Assembly (NCBI GenBank): GCA_028023455.1
Contig: JAQFVV010006541.1
Coordinates: 496,001 to 560,000, forward strand
DNA: 64,000 bases
From: Epiperipatus broadwayi
Taxonomy: Eukaryota; Onychophora; Udeonychophora; Euonychophora; Peripatidae
Reading direction: 5' to 3'
Part shown: piece after piece, positions 37,837-50,214 of the stretch
Layout of the letters: each line of letters starts with the position of its first letter
Position numbering within the stretch: position 1 is the stretch's first letter
Program-made: the position numbers and the translations under genes
Notes under the pieces: generated by a model
The model's input: only the letters and a program-made list of their open reading frames with translations
What the model was told of the DNA's origin: nothing
The model's database searches: none

Positions 37837-37985
37837 CATATACTCTGTTTGATGTGCTATTACTAACAGTGTAATATATTTGGAATATTTAAATAAAAGT
37901 CAATTTTTTCTAAAGACATTGAATACACCCATTAGATAATGGAAATAGTCCAATATAAAAATATAACTAGAACACCATCATCACA

Positions 37986-40417
37986 AACCTTCAGGAAAAC
38001 ACAAGATCATAACATATCCAAAAAAAAAACAGAAAAATGAAAAACTATATTCTACATGTGGTTATATTTATTGTTCACATAATCATCATAAATAGTCATT
38101 TTTAGTTTTTTCCCTCCTTTCTTTTTATTTTGGAGTTGGAATTGCCATACTCCTTTTTGAGTGCCTCTTTATTATTATTTTTGCTAAAAAAAACATGAAA
38201 ATATATCGATAATTATCATATAAAAATATATAAAATATGCAAATCTTGTTTTTTTTTAATAATAAATTAACTTCAGATGAATCTTAACATATTATTACAT
38301 TTTTAGAGATGTGCAGTTGATGGTTGTGATATGCTGAAGCTGTCATGAGGGATGCATTGATAAAATAAAAAAACAGTTTGAAAATATCTTTGCAGAGCAA
38401 TGATTATTCAATCTCCCACAATGCATCAAAAGTGAATGGAAACAATATCCTATCTTGTGTGAGAGTAATGTAAGAGAAACTGCTGATCATGATGATCTAA
38501 TGAGTGAATGCAATTATAAAGTGCTTCCATAGTAATAAAAGGTGATCTGACTTTCTTTGTGGATGGATGTTTGTAATATAATGTAGAGATGAGGAATGCA
38601 CTGCTAAAATCCAAAAACATTTGGAAATACTATTATTTATTTCTGAAAATTACATAGCATTGAGGGTTGGAATGATGTGTCAAAAGCAGCATTTCTGTTT
38701 ACTTTATTGAACTAGGTCTTTCCCCAGATGTGATTAAGTTTAAGAGATTTTAGTTTTTAAGTTTGCCATTGTGCTAAACCAATGAGAATAATGTTAGATT
38801 GTTTTATACTTATCTGATTCAATCTTTTATTTTACAATATGTACTATTGGGGGGGGGGAGGGGGATGGACTATGTAGAAGACTTTTTTGAAAAAAGATTT
38901 GAGAGTAGACAGTATACAAGGGGATACCTAAACATAACCAGAATCCTTCCCTGGAAAGTAAATGCATTTTAGTACAGGTTTCTGCTTTTAGATACTTTTT
39001 CTGGTGTTCACTTATACTAGTCTTCCAGTTTTTATCATTGACATAAGTCATGTTATGGCATAGTAAATGTTTTTATTAAGTGTATCTCAATTATTTCTTA
39101 ATTTTTATAATGGTTGAACCAATGTGAAATTTTGTTTTTTGTTACAGAAAATGGTAGGAGAAACAGTTATAATGCATAAAACAGCTTACAAGCAAGTTGT
39201 TCTGGGAAAAAAAACAAGTCTGTATGTGGTTTAATTGAAATGCAAATTTACCATGTCTCACAATAAGCATGGCAAATAAAATTCAATCTCAAGACATTGC
39301 CAATTTTTTTTGGGTGTAAACAATGTTGTTCACTCAGAATTTGTTTGTTACAATAAAATACTTTAACTACAAATTATAAAATGTTTTGTGATGCAATAAA
39401 ACATAAGAATCTCAATTTGTGGAAGTATAGGGTGCAAGTGTTACCATGGCAATGCACCACTGCATAAAATCTTAAGTGTAGTACAATTTTTTAAACTTAG
39501 CATCCATCAGCCATATTGGTCTGCTATCACTCTGTATGATTTTTTTTTTATTCTTTCAAATAAAAAAATGCCTTAATTTTTTTTTTTTTTTTTTAAAACT
39601 TAAAATTAGAAAAACAATATAGATGTTAAAAGACATCACTTTGTTAGAGTTTCCAGATTTCTTTGAATAATGTAAAACATTTGAATTGCATTAAATAGAC
39701 TACACTTTGAAAAGGGTTCAATTTGTATTATCTAGAAACAAATACACTATGTATTAGTACAAAATTCTAATTGTTTTTGGGTACATATTTATAACTAATC
39801 ATATAGGCTTTAGTTAGATGCAAAATATTTTATGCAAAAATTATTCACCAACATATATAATATTTCCTCAAAAACAATATTATTGTATATTTTTAATGGA
39901 ATGTTTATTTAAAAGTATGAAATGCCCACATTTTAAAAATGGTCAATATCATTCTTATCCTTTGAAATATATGTAACATACAAAAAAATTATAATTTACT
40001 ATTCATTATTACTAACATTTATAACTAAATTAACTATAATTATTTTTTCTTTCTCTAGTAACTTTTTTTTTAAAATTAATGTCTTGAACTACTAATAATA
40101 GTACAGGATCTAAATAACTTAAAAACATGTATGTACAAATTTTAAATCTCTTGAATAAATAAATGATTATGTAAGTAAGAATATAAATAAACATAATTAA
40201 TGATTGATGAATAGATATATACCATTTATGACAGGCAGTGAATGCAATTAATTTGACAAGATTCATCATATATAAAAATTTCATTAAAAACTAAATTATT
40301 ATTCTTTATTTATAATATTTTGATTAAGTACAATATTTAACTCATTATCACAACTTCAAATAATGTCATAAAACAATATCTGATTTTAAAAATTTAATAA
40401 AAAATGATAATACATTG
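37986..40417. other. AT-rich intergenic; G-run at 38849-38866
   Basis: Two diverged ~70-bp segments (38305-38395 and 38565-38640) resemble each other. The G-run GGGGGGGGGAGGGGG is notable in this AT-rich context. No gene recognised. Confidence 0.35.
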
Positions 40418-40580
40418 TACAGGCTTAAAACTGCATTTATATATGTAATATATGTGGGGTTCGAACTCAGACTTTCACACGACCCACTTATCCCAGTGCT
40501 ATCTCATATTGCTGACCCACCTGATCACACACTTGTTGAAAAGATAAATAATCACCAATATATGTATTTCATGCTAAACC
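40418..40580 (-). repeat. Family D repeat, truncated inside the hammerhead
   Basis: Carries the tail, T-arm-like GGTTCGAACTCAG (40459 region) and the GAAA side, then stops at AAACCAG, where stem II would turn. Confidence 0.7.
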
Positions 40581-41326
40581 AGTAATAAATAATAAATATA
40601 TTACTGAGATCATTAAAAAAGATTAATCTATATGTAAATGTATGTTTTTTTTAATTTTTCTTGTTTGTTTCAGTCCTGTGTCAAACAGCACTGCCTGTTA
40701 TGATTTGTTTACAATGATTCTGTCTTAGGCTTATGTTACTTTGTAATTAGTCATTTGCAAGAGAGTTTTGTCATGATAAATTGTTTATTGTTAATGATAA
40801 TAAATATAAAAAGTAATTTTCATATTTGTGCCTAGATAGCAGGTATAATTAGAAGATAAAAACACTTCACACTACTTTTATTTGCTCGCTGCATATGGGA
40901 AAACATTTTTTACATTTGTTTTTCATAATTGAATGTGTATTTTTATTTATTTAATAAGCACTTAATCCTGAGTCAATGCACTGATATTTTTAATGAAATT
41001 AGCGATTGTTGGCTTCAACTTATGATAAGTTAAAAACTGCATATAGGATGCATGCACATCTTCTGCCATTCAATTCAGTTTTCATTTTTCTTTCAGATAA
41101 TGTAATTTTATATTTTTCCATGATGAAAATAATGATTTTATAATGATTTTTCTAAACAGCATTTTTTCCATTTTTGTTATTCTTACTGGTTAATGTTTAC
41201 TGAGCAATTCACAACAGAGAATAATGGATTATTTAACTGATTTGAGCATTGATGGTAATTTCTTCGCATGGGATTGAGAGACTAATCTTACTCATAATTT
41301 TCTGCTAATGATTTTTTAGAAGTGAC

Positions 41327-41625
41327 AGTAGTTATATTAAACAGGCAAAACTCTCCATACAGTAGTGCCACCCTGTGCCAACCAGAGTAATCAATGGATG
41401 CCAGAAAGCTTGTGCATAAAATCCCCAAGGAAACTCTATAGAGGAGAGAAATAATGGATGCAGAAACTTGTCTGCACTAGATGGGGATTTTATACACAAT
41501 CCTCTGGCATCCATTGATTTCTCTGGGTGGGAAAGGTGTTACTAGTGCATGGAGAGTTTTGCCTGTTTAATAACAGTTATGTGCTAGCACAAGAGATGGT
41601 GATCATGTGATGTTTAGTAGTTATA
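41327..41625. repeat. Family A foldback insert with 10-bp TSD
   Basis: The insert 41337-41615 (279 bp) is bounded by AGTAGTTATA at 41327-41336 and 41616-41625. It starts TTAAACAGGCAAAACTC and ends CATGTGATGTTT, like the 8011 copy, but lacks the hammerhead: both arms are the segment flanking it. Confidence 0.8.
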
Positions 41626-42121
41626 ATATCTAAAAAAAAACAAGTCAACTTTTCTCATTAGTACAGCACTTGTTTTTTCAGCATTGTCTCTTTTCCTGAT
41701 ATATCGGAATAAATTGTTACTATTGATGTTCTTACCAAGGTTTTCAATCACTCATAAATGTTTATTTTATTTTATAATTATTATTTCATAATAAAAAAAG
41801 TGAAAACAAATATGTCTGATATTAACAAATACAAAAAAAGTTCCAGGCTGAAAAATTTTACAATGAATTAACACATATTTTTGTTAGGGTAGGATATATT
41901 TTTTGTAGATCATCTTTGTGTATATATAGATAGAGAATATTTGGATTTTGGCTTGAAATAAAGTCAGCCTCATTTTTTAGATGTTATGATTATTTTTATA
42001 TATTTTCTTATCTAAATTTTCATGATAATATTAAAAGTAAAAATTGTGATAAAATTTAGATGAATTACACACACACACATATATATATGACCATTATTTT
42101 ATATATACACATGACCACTGC

Positions 42122-42256
42122 AATGTACATTTTAGAGTTTTTATGTGTCATAGCATTGTCCGGGAAATGAACCCGCTAACCTGGGACAGCTGCTTGTAAG
42201 GCACCTGTGCTGATCTCTCAACCACCAATGCTTGACAATGTAAACTTTAGAGTTGT
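42122..42256 (-). tRNA. tRNA-Val-like retrocopy flanked by ~19-bp repeats
   Basis: Minus-strand cloverleaf-like unit at about 42154-42240: CATTGTC and GACAATG make a seven-pair acceptor, CTTACAA is an anticodon loop with TAC (Val), and CGGG-TTCATTT-CCCG is a T arm. The variable region is too long for a normal tRNA-Val. Direct repeats near 42122-42140 and 42237-42256 (CAATGTACATTTTAGAGTT, two mismatches) suggest retroposition. Confidence 0.5.
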
Positions 42257-44389
42257 ATATCAGATGCATAGAGACTTGATAGCTGATAAAACTATTATTA
42301 AAAAATTTACAAATTACAGTAACATGAAATGATATTGTCACTCAAAACCAGTAAACTGAGATTTAAAACGATGACTCTGTGGCAGTTAGACATTAGAACT
42401 GGGTTCAAATTATAGATCTATGCTGCTAGTCATAATGATGATGTGTGCCATATGGAGATTTTCTATGTAAAAATTCTATTTCTGATATCTGGTTATTCAA
42501 GCTGTGTTTTAAGTAGTTCCATGATATTCAAAAAGAAAATGTTGTGTTGTCTGCCTAAAAAAAGACATCAAATTTTTTTTTACTATGGAGTGATAATTGG
42601 ATACCCAACAAAAATATTCAGTGAGACTACTTTATTGTTCATCAACTGAAACTGAAATAGGCAATGCACTATTCCATACTCCACCTTACTTAGTTTTATT
42701 CAGGTGTGTTAACTGATATGCCAGTTCCTGCAGCATCTTTATGCATTGATGCTTTGATTGTTATCAGATGAGATAAATTACAGCACATTTTTATTTATAT
42801 TTATTTTTTGTTGCATAGTTACAAAATATTTAATTACTTATAAGCAATTATTTTATAGTAATGATTTGATTTTATATTTTAGATACATTTTATCTAACAG
42901 TAAATTTTTTTTTACTAAGTGTAAAGTAAGATAGACAATAAAAATAGTATCTTATTAAAATTATATTCTACATTGCACTAAATTTAAATCTTTTTTTTTT
43001 CTGTTTCACATTTATTGCATCTATTTACAACATATAGACTATATTAGTCTTAATCTTCTTTACTACATTCTCTTCATTGATTATACAGACACCTACAAGA
43101 AAGAAATAATGGATTTCTTGGAAAAAAGAAAGATATCAATGTTTTTGTTTTTTGATGTTATGGAATAATGGATTATCTTAGATGAGTCATGTTAAATACC
43201 ATTTTACTGAAAATTTTGTAAGGAATATAATGAACTTGTTAATAAAAATATAATTATAAAACTTATTTGGTAAAAAATATTATTTGAAAAGGAATATAAA
43301 ATAATTTATATTTTTTCAGCTTTATTACATTCCTTGGTATATTACTTTTCTAATAACACACACCAATTGGCTTTTGCATAATGCAAAGTGAAATTGTCAT
43401 AACAAATGTGTATTAAACCAATGTTTCCAAAAATCCAATATGGCTGCCAAGGCATAAGCTTGTGGTTAAGACGTGTAGAGATCCCTACCTTCGCATTTTT
43501 TAGATGCATATTCCTGAGGTTACAGCCTTAGTAAATATTACATTTTAAATACTGTTTATTTTAATGACAATTTTGTTATCAAATTAAAAGTATATTTTAT
43601 TTTTATAATTTGCCATATTTTTAATGATTTAAAAATCCATGGGAGAAGCAGAGAAAATTATTTACATTTAAAATTTTTCAATATAGTATAAAGATTTACA
43701 ATTAATAAACTTTTCCTTATTTTGACAGTTTGAAAATATTTAAACGGTAATCATTACAGAAAATAATTTAACTTTATTACAAACTCTACTCTAATTGATA
43801 GCTATTGAAATGGAATTATTCCAGTTCAATTATTATTTTAAGTAATTTGAAAAGTGAAAAAGATTAGTCAATCAAATATCATATGAACCAGTTAAAAGTT
43901 AATAAGTTAAGCTTTTATAATATTTATCTTTTGCAAATATATATATATACACACTCATGTATGTATACGTATTCGATGTTTAAATTTTCTAATTTTTTTA
44001 TTTAGTTTTCCTTTGATAAAAAAAAAAAAAGTTTTTTTTAAAACTTTTTACTTAAAAAAAGATTTAAATTCCTGTATAAAAATATTTAAAGAAACTTGTT
44101 AAGTTGAAAGATAATTTATGTGTTTGAGAATGGTAATTAACGGATTAATTTAAAATTGTACAGGAGGAAGTTTTCTTTTTAATTAAGATAATATATAATT
44201 AAAATCAAAAGTCATTATGTATTAATTAACTATTATCAAAGGAAAATTAAGGAATTTAATATTTTAATTTATAAAGTTGAATTTATGTTAAAATATAGAT
44301 TGTCTTATTGTAAATATTGCAATTATTTCCAAAAATAAAATTTATCATAGTTTTTTTTAACTAATTAAAATTCCATGAGATAAGTTTGC
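42257..44389. other. AT-rich intergenic; diverged repeat 43070-43470
   Basis: 43070-43470 resembles 19990-20420 weakly (ATGGATTA-CTTAG, TTTTTCAGCTT, AATATGGCTGC). 43461-43540 has a faint tRNA-like pattern (TTGTGGTTAAGACG, GAGGTTACAGCC). No gene recognised. Confidence 0.3.
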
Positions 44390-44645
44390 ATATGAATAGT
44401 TTTAAGCCAATAAACATCACATGATCACAACTTCTTACGCTTGCTTATAACTGTTTTTAAAACAGGCAAAAACTCAATATACGTATTGCCTCACTGTAAG
44501 CTAGAGTAATCAATGGATGCCAGAAGGCTTGTGCATAAAATCCCCATCTAGTGCCTACTCATCCAATATCCCCATCTATTGATTACTCTAGCTTGCAGCG
44601 TGGCAATACGTATAGTGAGTTTTTGCCTGTTTTATATGAATAGTT
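44390..44645 (-). repeat. Family A foldback insert with 12-bp TSD
   Basis: The insert 44402-44633 lies between perfect copies of ATATGAATAGTT (44390-44401 and 44634-44645). Its two arms meet at ATCCAATATCCCCATC, exactly beside where the hammerhead would be, which is absent. Confidence 0.85.
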
Positions 44646-45624
44646 GTGAAAAAAATAAATTTACTCTTGCTTTCTTATTTTCTTTAACCTGGTGTGCTGA
44701 TGTATATTTCAAAGTAAAATTGCAGATGCAACAATATAAAAATCTCCTATGATAAGTTAGCTTACTCCAAATTCTTAAATAGCCAATCTCTTTAAGAGAG
44801 GTCAAGGTAGCATCTAGTCTGTGCAATATATGTGTCACTACAAATTACCAAACCAAAGTTAATGGAAATCCCATTCATGGAAAATAAATCTGCATTGTGA
44901 AAACCTGATTGTGTCTTTAATAATGATAGATGAAAATTTGCTGGATCCCAAATTATAAAGTGAAACTATATTTCTGTAAATATGAAATCAAAATATACAT
45001 ATATGAGAGAAGTAAAATAGTATTTGTACCATAATTAGTGCTGAAAATCTGTTGAGCACTGAACTGCTTTATTTGGAGGAAAGCAAAGGAAACTATAGCC
45101 ATTTGAATTTATAACGTTGTTCCTTTGTGACTTTAATGAACTTTTTATATCTAAAGATTTTCAAATACAATCTCTTATGTTTATTTAATGTATTTCATCT
45201 ATGCACTTAGTTGAAATTAGTTTTTTTTTTAATTTTCTAGAGTAGTTATTTACATCTCTAATTTTTTTTTAAAAAAATTGTTTGGAAATGAGAGCGATTT
45301 GTGAGAATATGGTTCTAAGACATTTTATTTTAACTTAACTGCTATAAGAAAAAAATAAGTAATAACTCAGATGTTGGTATTCATTAGATGCTAATCTTCA
45401 TTATACATTATAAGTTAAAGCATGATAAAAATTAAAGGATATTAAATTCAAAAGGATTTATTCAGATTAGATATTAAAGAGGAAAATCTGAATATCATGA
45501 TGGTTGCATTTGAAATTATATTTGGGTATGTATTTGTTGTATCAATATAGTAAAACTTGTCAGTTAAAGACTGTTAATCATAAATCTATTTTGGTATTAC
45601 ATGTAGCAGTACTTTTCTATTAGT

Positions 45625-45790
45625 TCAGCAATGATGAAAGTCACTGACAACAAACAAAAGTATGCATAAAGACTAGAACTAAATACATTTACAATCTTGT
45701 AATAAAAATGAATTAATTTTGTAAATAAATTTAGATAATTTTCTGACAAGGAGAAAGTAATTAGCCAAAATGTTGGTTTTTCTCATCATT
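45625..45790 (+). repeat. Family C relative, single arm
   Basis: Matches the left arm and loop of 32060-32340 (GCATAAAGACTAGAACTAAAT, TTTAGATAAT, CCAAAATGTTG) without the right arm. Confidence 0.6.
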
Positions 45791-46120
45791 TAAGATTTAA
45801 ACCCTGCCGTGATGTCATGAAAGAATGATGGCATTAGTAATCGATCAAGTAGTGAAAATAACATGTACTCAGGATTTGCTATTTTTAATTCTTGCAAAGT
45901 GAATGTGCATAGTATTTTTTTCCAAGAGTAAATTATTAAAATTTGATACTTTATGTCCACAATTTGATCACATGACGGTGCTGTTTTATTCAGGATTGTC
46001 AAAAGAGAGTAACCATTCACAATGGAATGTGTTTCAAAGTAAAAACCTTCAGTTCATAACCATAGCGATGCTAAGAAATAACATTTTGTAAATGGAGAGA
46101 ATTGTGCAGTTATATATATA

Positions 46121-46258
46121 TGTTCACTAGAGGGAGCTTACCACTAGCCCCAATCAAGCGTTAATTATACGTGCTGATAGAGATTTTGAATTCTTTCTCT
46201 TTTGGCACTTATAATTAAAGCTTGATTGGAACTAGTGGTAAGCTCCCTCTAGTGAACA
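46121..46258. mobile_element. 138-bp MITE with ~54-bp inverted repeats
   Basis: Ends TGTTCACTAGAGGGAGCTTA and its complement; four mismatches in 54 positions, ~30-bp loop. TSD not clear (flanks TA and TT). Superfamily unknown. Confidence 0.85.
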
Positions 46259-47094
46259 TTTTAATACAAGCTTAAAAGCAAGTTACACAATTTGTGACTT
46301 GTTTTATTAATTATTATACATACATATTGGTTTGGTTACTACTTCTAACAAATGTATATTGTTAAAAGTTTACTTGTTGGAAGATCATTTCTTACAAAAC
46401 ATGTAAAGGTGGGTTTCATTTCCACTAAATAAAGTTATAGGTGTTCATTTTTCAAAACAAATCTTTATAATTTTAGATGGTGGAAGATATTTTTTCCCAA
46501 AAAATGCAAATGCATGTTTATAGACATTCCATTAAATAAAGTTATGGATCATCATTTTTCCAAATTTTCCGAGATCACAAGATTAGAGGCTTATTGCAGA
46601 CTCATACATATGCGACATCTTATTGCTAGACTTACATAAAAGAATCCATGTAGCTTCCATTACAGATTTGATTTAATAGATCATATATGAAGAGACTTAG
46701 TTACACATAAACATTCTTACATTTCTATGTGCAATTGATATTATAATGTAGATTTAATATATTGGGTAAAGTTTTTAGTGTATCCTTCATGATATTTTCT
46801 TTAAATTTTGATCATCATTCATTCAGCATGGTAATTAAATGTATATTATGATTGTTTCGATAAGAAATTCCCATAATAATTATTTGGATACAATTATGTT
46901 TAAATTTTGATTATGGGATTGACATTCGATTATTTGCACACACATCTATAGCATAGTTTTAATTAGTATAATTACTAGTGCTAAATTTAATTAAATGATT
47001 TAACGAATTATTGAAACAATATGCAATATTATATGAAAGAAATATTGATTTACCTTATAAATATATGTATATCAAACCATTAAATGTTATTTTC
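46259..47094. other. AT-rich intergenic, nothing recognised
   Basis: No supported feature. Confidence 0.35.
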
Positions 47095-47425
47095 CATCAG
47101 ATTTTCAATGAAATGGGTAGTGAAAGAATTGTGGGGTGAAGTGGATTGAAGCCTGTCTATTAAAGTATGAAGATTGTCTATCTTAATATAAGCTGAGCAT
47201 TGATTGTATATATATGTGGAGATAATAATCTGGACCAATTGATGAGTGCTACTTTAGCATGGAATACAGATATTGGTAATTATTTCTTTTTTCGACATGT
47301 GTGTGATCAAGTGTATCAGCAATATGAGATAGTATGGATAGTTGAGGGTCCTATGAAAGTCTGAGTTCAATTCCCCTATATATTACATATTGGAGCGCAG
47401 GTATGCCAAAGCCTGTATTGTAGAG
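47095..47425 (+). repeat. Family D repeat, plus orientation
   Basis: Near full unit: GTGAAAGAATTGTGG, GTCTATCTTAATATAAG, hammerhead at 47230-47280, T-arm-like GAGTTCAATTCCCC at about 47366, tail TTGGAGCGCAGGTATGCC. The hammerhead has TTGATGA and GGAA in place of CTGATGA and GAAA, so it is inactive, but stem II GTGCT/AGCAT and stem I ACCAA/TTGGT are kept. A tail-only copy is at 49046-49110. Confidence 0.8.
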
Positions 47426-47960
47426 AAAATTCATATAATCAAATATATTTATGAAGTAATTATAATATAAATTGTAAAAAATGTTTTTTTAATCTATTGA
47501 GACTAGAATTTTGTTTATTGTGGTACTATTATATGTAATAGTCCAGTGTTTCTCAGCAAGCTATTGGACAAAATAAATATTAGTAATGGTTGTAGAGTCT
47601 ATGGGGCATGTGGTTATATATCTTTACCAGCAAATTTTTATATTTCCTATAGGGATCAGTATCACGACTATCTAGTGAGGACTAATTCTGCTAGTAACAA
47701 CACATATTAATATAAATAAGAAATTCTCGATGATAAATCTAATTGTGCCCTCTAATGATTGATGATGTTCTATGCTTGCAGATCGATTTTGACCATTTCA
47801 TTATATATATATGCAAAATTTAGCCATTAAGCCTCAAGGTATTATATTTAATATTTCATTAAAAAAAGATAAACTTCTTGAGGAATAAATATACCACATC
47901 AGCTGTGTTTTATTAATAGTAATTTTATTATATTTATTGTGATAACACACTGAAATAACA
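47426..47960. other. AT-rich intergenic, nothing recognised
   Basis: No supported feature. Confidence 0.35.
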
Positions 47961-48116
47961 CCACTAAACATCACATGGTCACCATTTCTTATATTTGCTT
48001 ATGACTGTTATTAAATCAGGCAAAACTCTCCATACAGTAGTGCCACTCAGTGCAAGCTAGAGTAATCAATGGATGCCAGAAGACTTGTGCATAAAATCCC
48101 TATCTAGTGCCTACTC

Positions 48117-48175
48117 ATCCAATATTCCCAGACTAGGGTCTAGCTTGTGGCTTTCATCAGTGAAGAGCTTTGGAT
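48117..48175 (-). ncRNA. Hammerhead relic, family A (GAAA lost)
   Basis: CTGATGA kept, stem II A-U variant (AAGC/GCTA), but the second box reads GACC. Inactive by sequence. Confidence 0.6.
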
Positions 48176-48572
48176 CTGAGAGCACTGTGCCTAGATCTTA
48201 GGATCTAATGCAACCCTCCAGCAGCCACCTTTTATCTCTACTTAACTACAAAACTATCAGTCTAAAATTGAAAACACAATAATATTTTCAATCCAAGCTC
48301 ATTAGCTTATATAGTCATATAGGTCTGAACTCAGTTCAGTACCCATACATTTTGGTGTCTTTGGTTCTTTAATAACCATAGCCACCACTATCATATTAGG
48401 CAGGTTTGGTATTAAACCAGTAAACATCACATGATCACCATTTCTTATGCTTGCTTATAACTGTTATTAAAACTGACAAAACTCTCCATATAGTATTGCC
48501 ACTCAGTGCAAGCCAGAGTAATAAATGGATGCCAGAAGGCTTGTGTATGAAATCTCTATCTAATTCCTACTC

Positions 48573-48631
48573 ATCCAATATCCCCAGAATAGTTTCTAGC
48601 TTTTGGCTTTCATCAGTGAGGAGCTTTGGAT
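48573..48631 (-). ncRNA. Type I hammerhead, family A, A-U stem II variant
   Basis: CTGATGA, AAGC/GCTA stem II, GAAA all present. The cleavage triplet reads TTC in place of GTC, still NUH-type. Stem I halves ATCCAA and TTGGAT kept. Confidence 0.65.
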
Positions 48632-48634
48632 TTG

Positions 48635-50214
48635 AATGTACAGCATGCTTTTTGGAAAAAACTCATTAAATCAAAATAAAACCTGTAAAAAAAAAATGTA
48701 CATTTTATTATTTTTTTAATTTATTGTGGTGTTCGTTTTTTATATATAATGCCTTAAATTGAAATATTATTTTTCAAAGATGCAAATCAGTTAAACAAAA
48801 ATATTAATGAACTGTATTGAGATTGTTTACATTTAGAATAAAAGACATTTTTTTAGATGAGTTGGCAATTATATTATTATAAGATATTAAATAAAAATTA
48901 GATAAAGTAAATCATCTTTTTGATATATTCTTTTTTAAATATAAATATGTGTATAAATATTATGCAGCTATGCAAATTCTATCATCAATGTTAATCTGGC
49001 AATTGATTAATTTGCATAATCTTCTGCCATAAATATTTTCTTTATTCAAACCCCGCATATATTACATATATAAATGCAGGTTTAAGCCTGTACAATGTAT
49101 TAATTTATTAAAAATAGAAAGAATTTAAGTAAAATAATATTTAGAAATAAATACCGAATTAGATTTAAGATGTAAAAAAAAATAGGACAAACTTATCAGG
49201 TATTCTAATTTTTGCGGAATTTGTCAATGTTAAGAGCTTACAAAATTTCACCATGATTATTAAAATTAAATATGACATATATTTTTTATTTTGAAAAAAA
49301 AAAAATGTAAAATTCAATCATATTTTTGATTTGGAAGAAGTTTTGAAGATAAAAAGAGAAAGAATTTAATGGGTTATAATCAGTTGTTAAACCTTAAAAA
49401 CAGCCAAAAGCAGTAAAAATAACTGTTTACTAAAAAATAATGGTTTCTTGGTAGTTTTTGTTTACTACTTGAGTTGAAAATATATGTAAGACTAATCAGT
49501 AAAGAGAATCAATGATCTGAAAGAAAAAAAATTGCCATATCAACTCCACACAAATTATTTCAGTGGTTCAACTTACAACAAGTTAAGCTGTATTCTGTAG
49601 TTGTATCAGTAGACAATGTGAGATTAATGAAATATATACTTTTGGAACAATAAAACAAAACTTACCTGCTCTGCATTGTGAATGGCCTTCACTTTGTTAT
49701 TGAAAATTTTAAAATGAAGAATTAGATTTAAACCAGTGTATCAGCTATGATAATAGACTAGAATCTATGTTTGCTGTCAAAGCTGTTTGAATAAAAATTT
49801 TCTTGAAGCCTGGCTAATGAAAGCCTAATAAACCTAGCAGATAACTCAGTCCTATATTTGAATACTTTTTCTTATGTATAGACATAATCAATAACAAAAA
49901 CTTACTTTCTACATTAGGCTTAGAAGTGAATATTATATAAACAAAAAAGCAGCAAAATTTGAAGGACACTATAATGATGTAAACCATTGCTTAAATTATT
50001 TATTTTACAGATTCTTAATATTTTTATTGCTTTATATATTTCTAATCAATTCTCTTTCCATAAGCACTTTGCTTTTTTGGTTTTCATAAACTCTCATTAA
50101 GATTATTAAAAGGAAATTCGTATTGCAGACTCTACTTTAAAACACAGACTTTTTTTATAATAAAGAGAGTTACAAAATTATGTTACGAAAAATAAGTTTA
50201 ATATTTCTTCTAAG
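48635..50214. other. AT-rich intergenic with family D tail fragment
   Basis: Only the 49046-49110 family D tail is recognised. Confidence 0.35.

Larger units (their letters stand above)
37495..37985 (+). repeat. Family B palindromic element with tRNA-like centre
   Basis: Arms 37505-37680 and 37798-37975 are inverted repeats (TTTAAATATTCCAAATA, TAGTAATAGCACATCAAACA). The non-palindromic centre carries the tRNA-like sequence. The unit reads as a full plus copy (tRNA-like, hammerhead-like, tail) joined to a 5'-truncated minus copy. The tail ends CACAAACCTTCAGGAAAACAC, shared with 57451-57476. Confidence 0.85.
47963..48634 (-). repeat. Family A head-to-tail tandem (1.5 units)
   Basis: CTAAACATCACATGGTCACC at 47963 recurs at about 48419, and the two hammerheads are 456 bp apart (48151 and 48607). 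Open frames inside are not genes. Confidence 0.85.

Noticed and set aside
43461-43540. Possible tRNA (TTGTGGTTAAGACG / GAGGTTACAGCC)
   Set aside because: No acceptor or anticodon stem; boxes too degenerate to call a gene.
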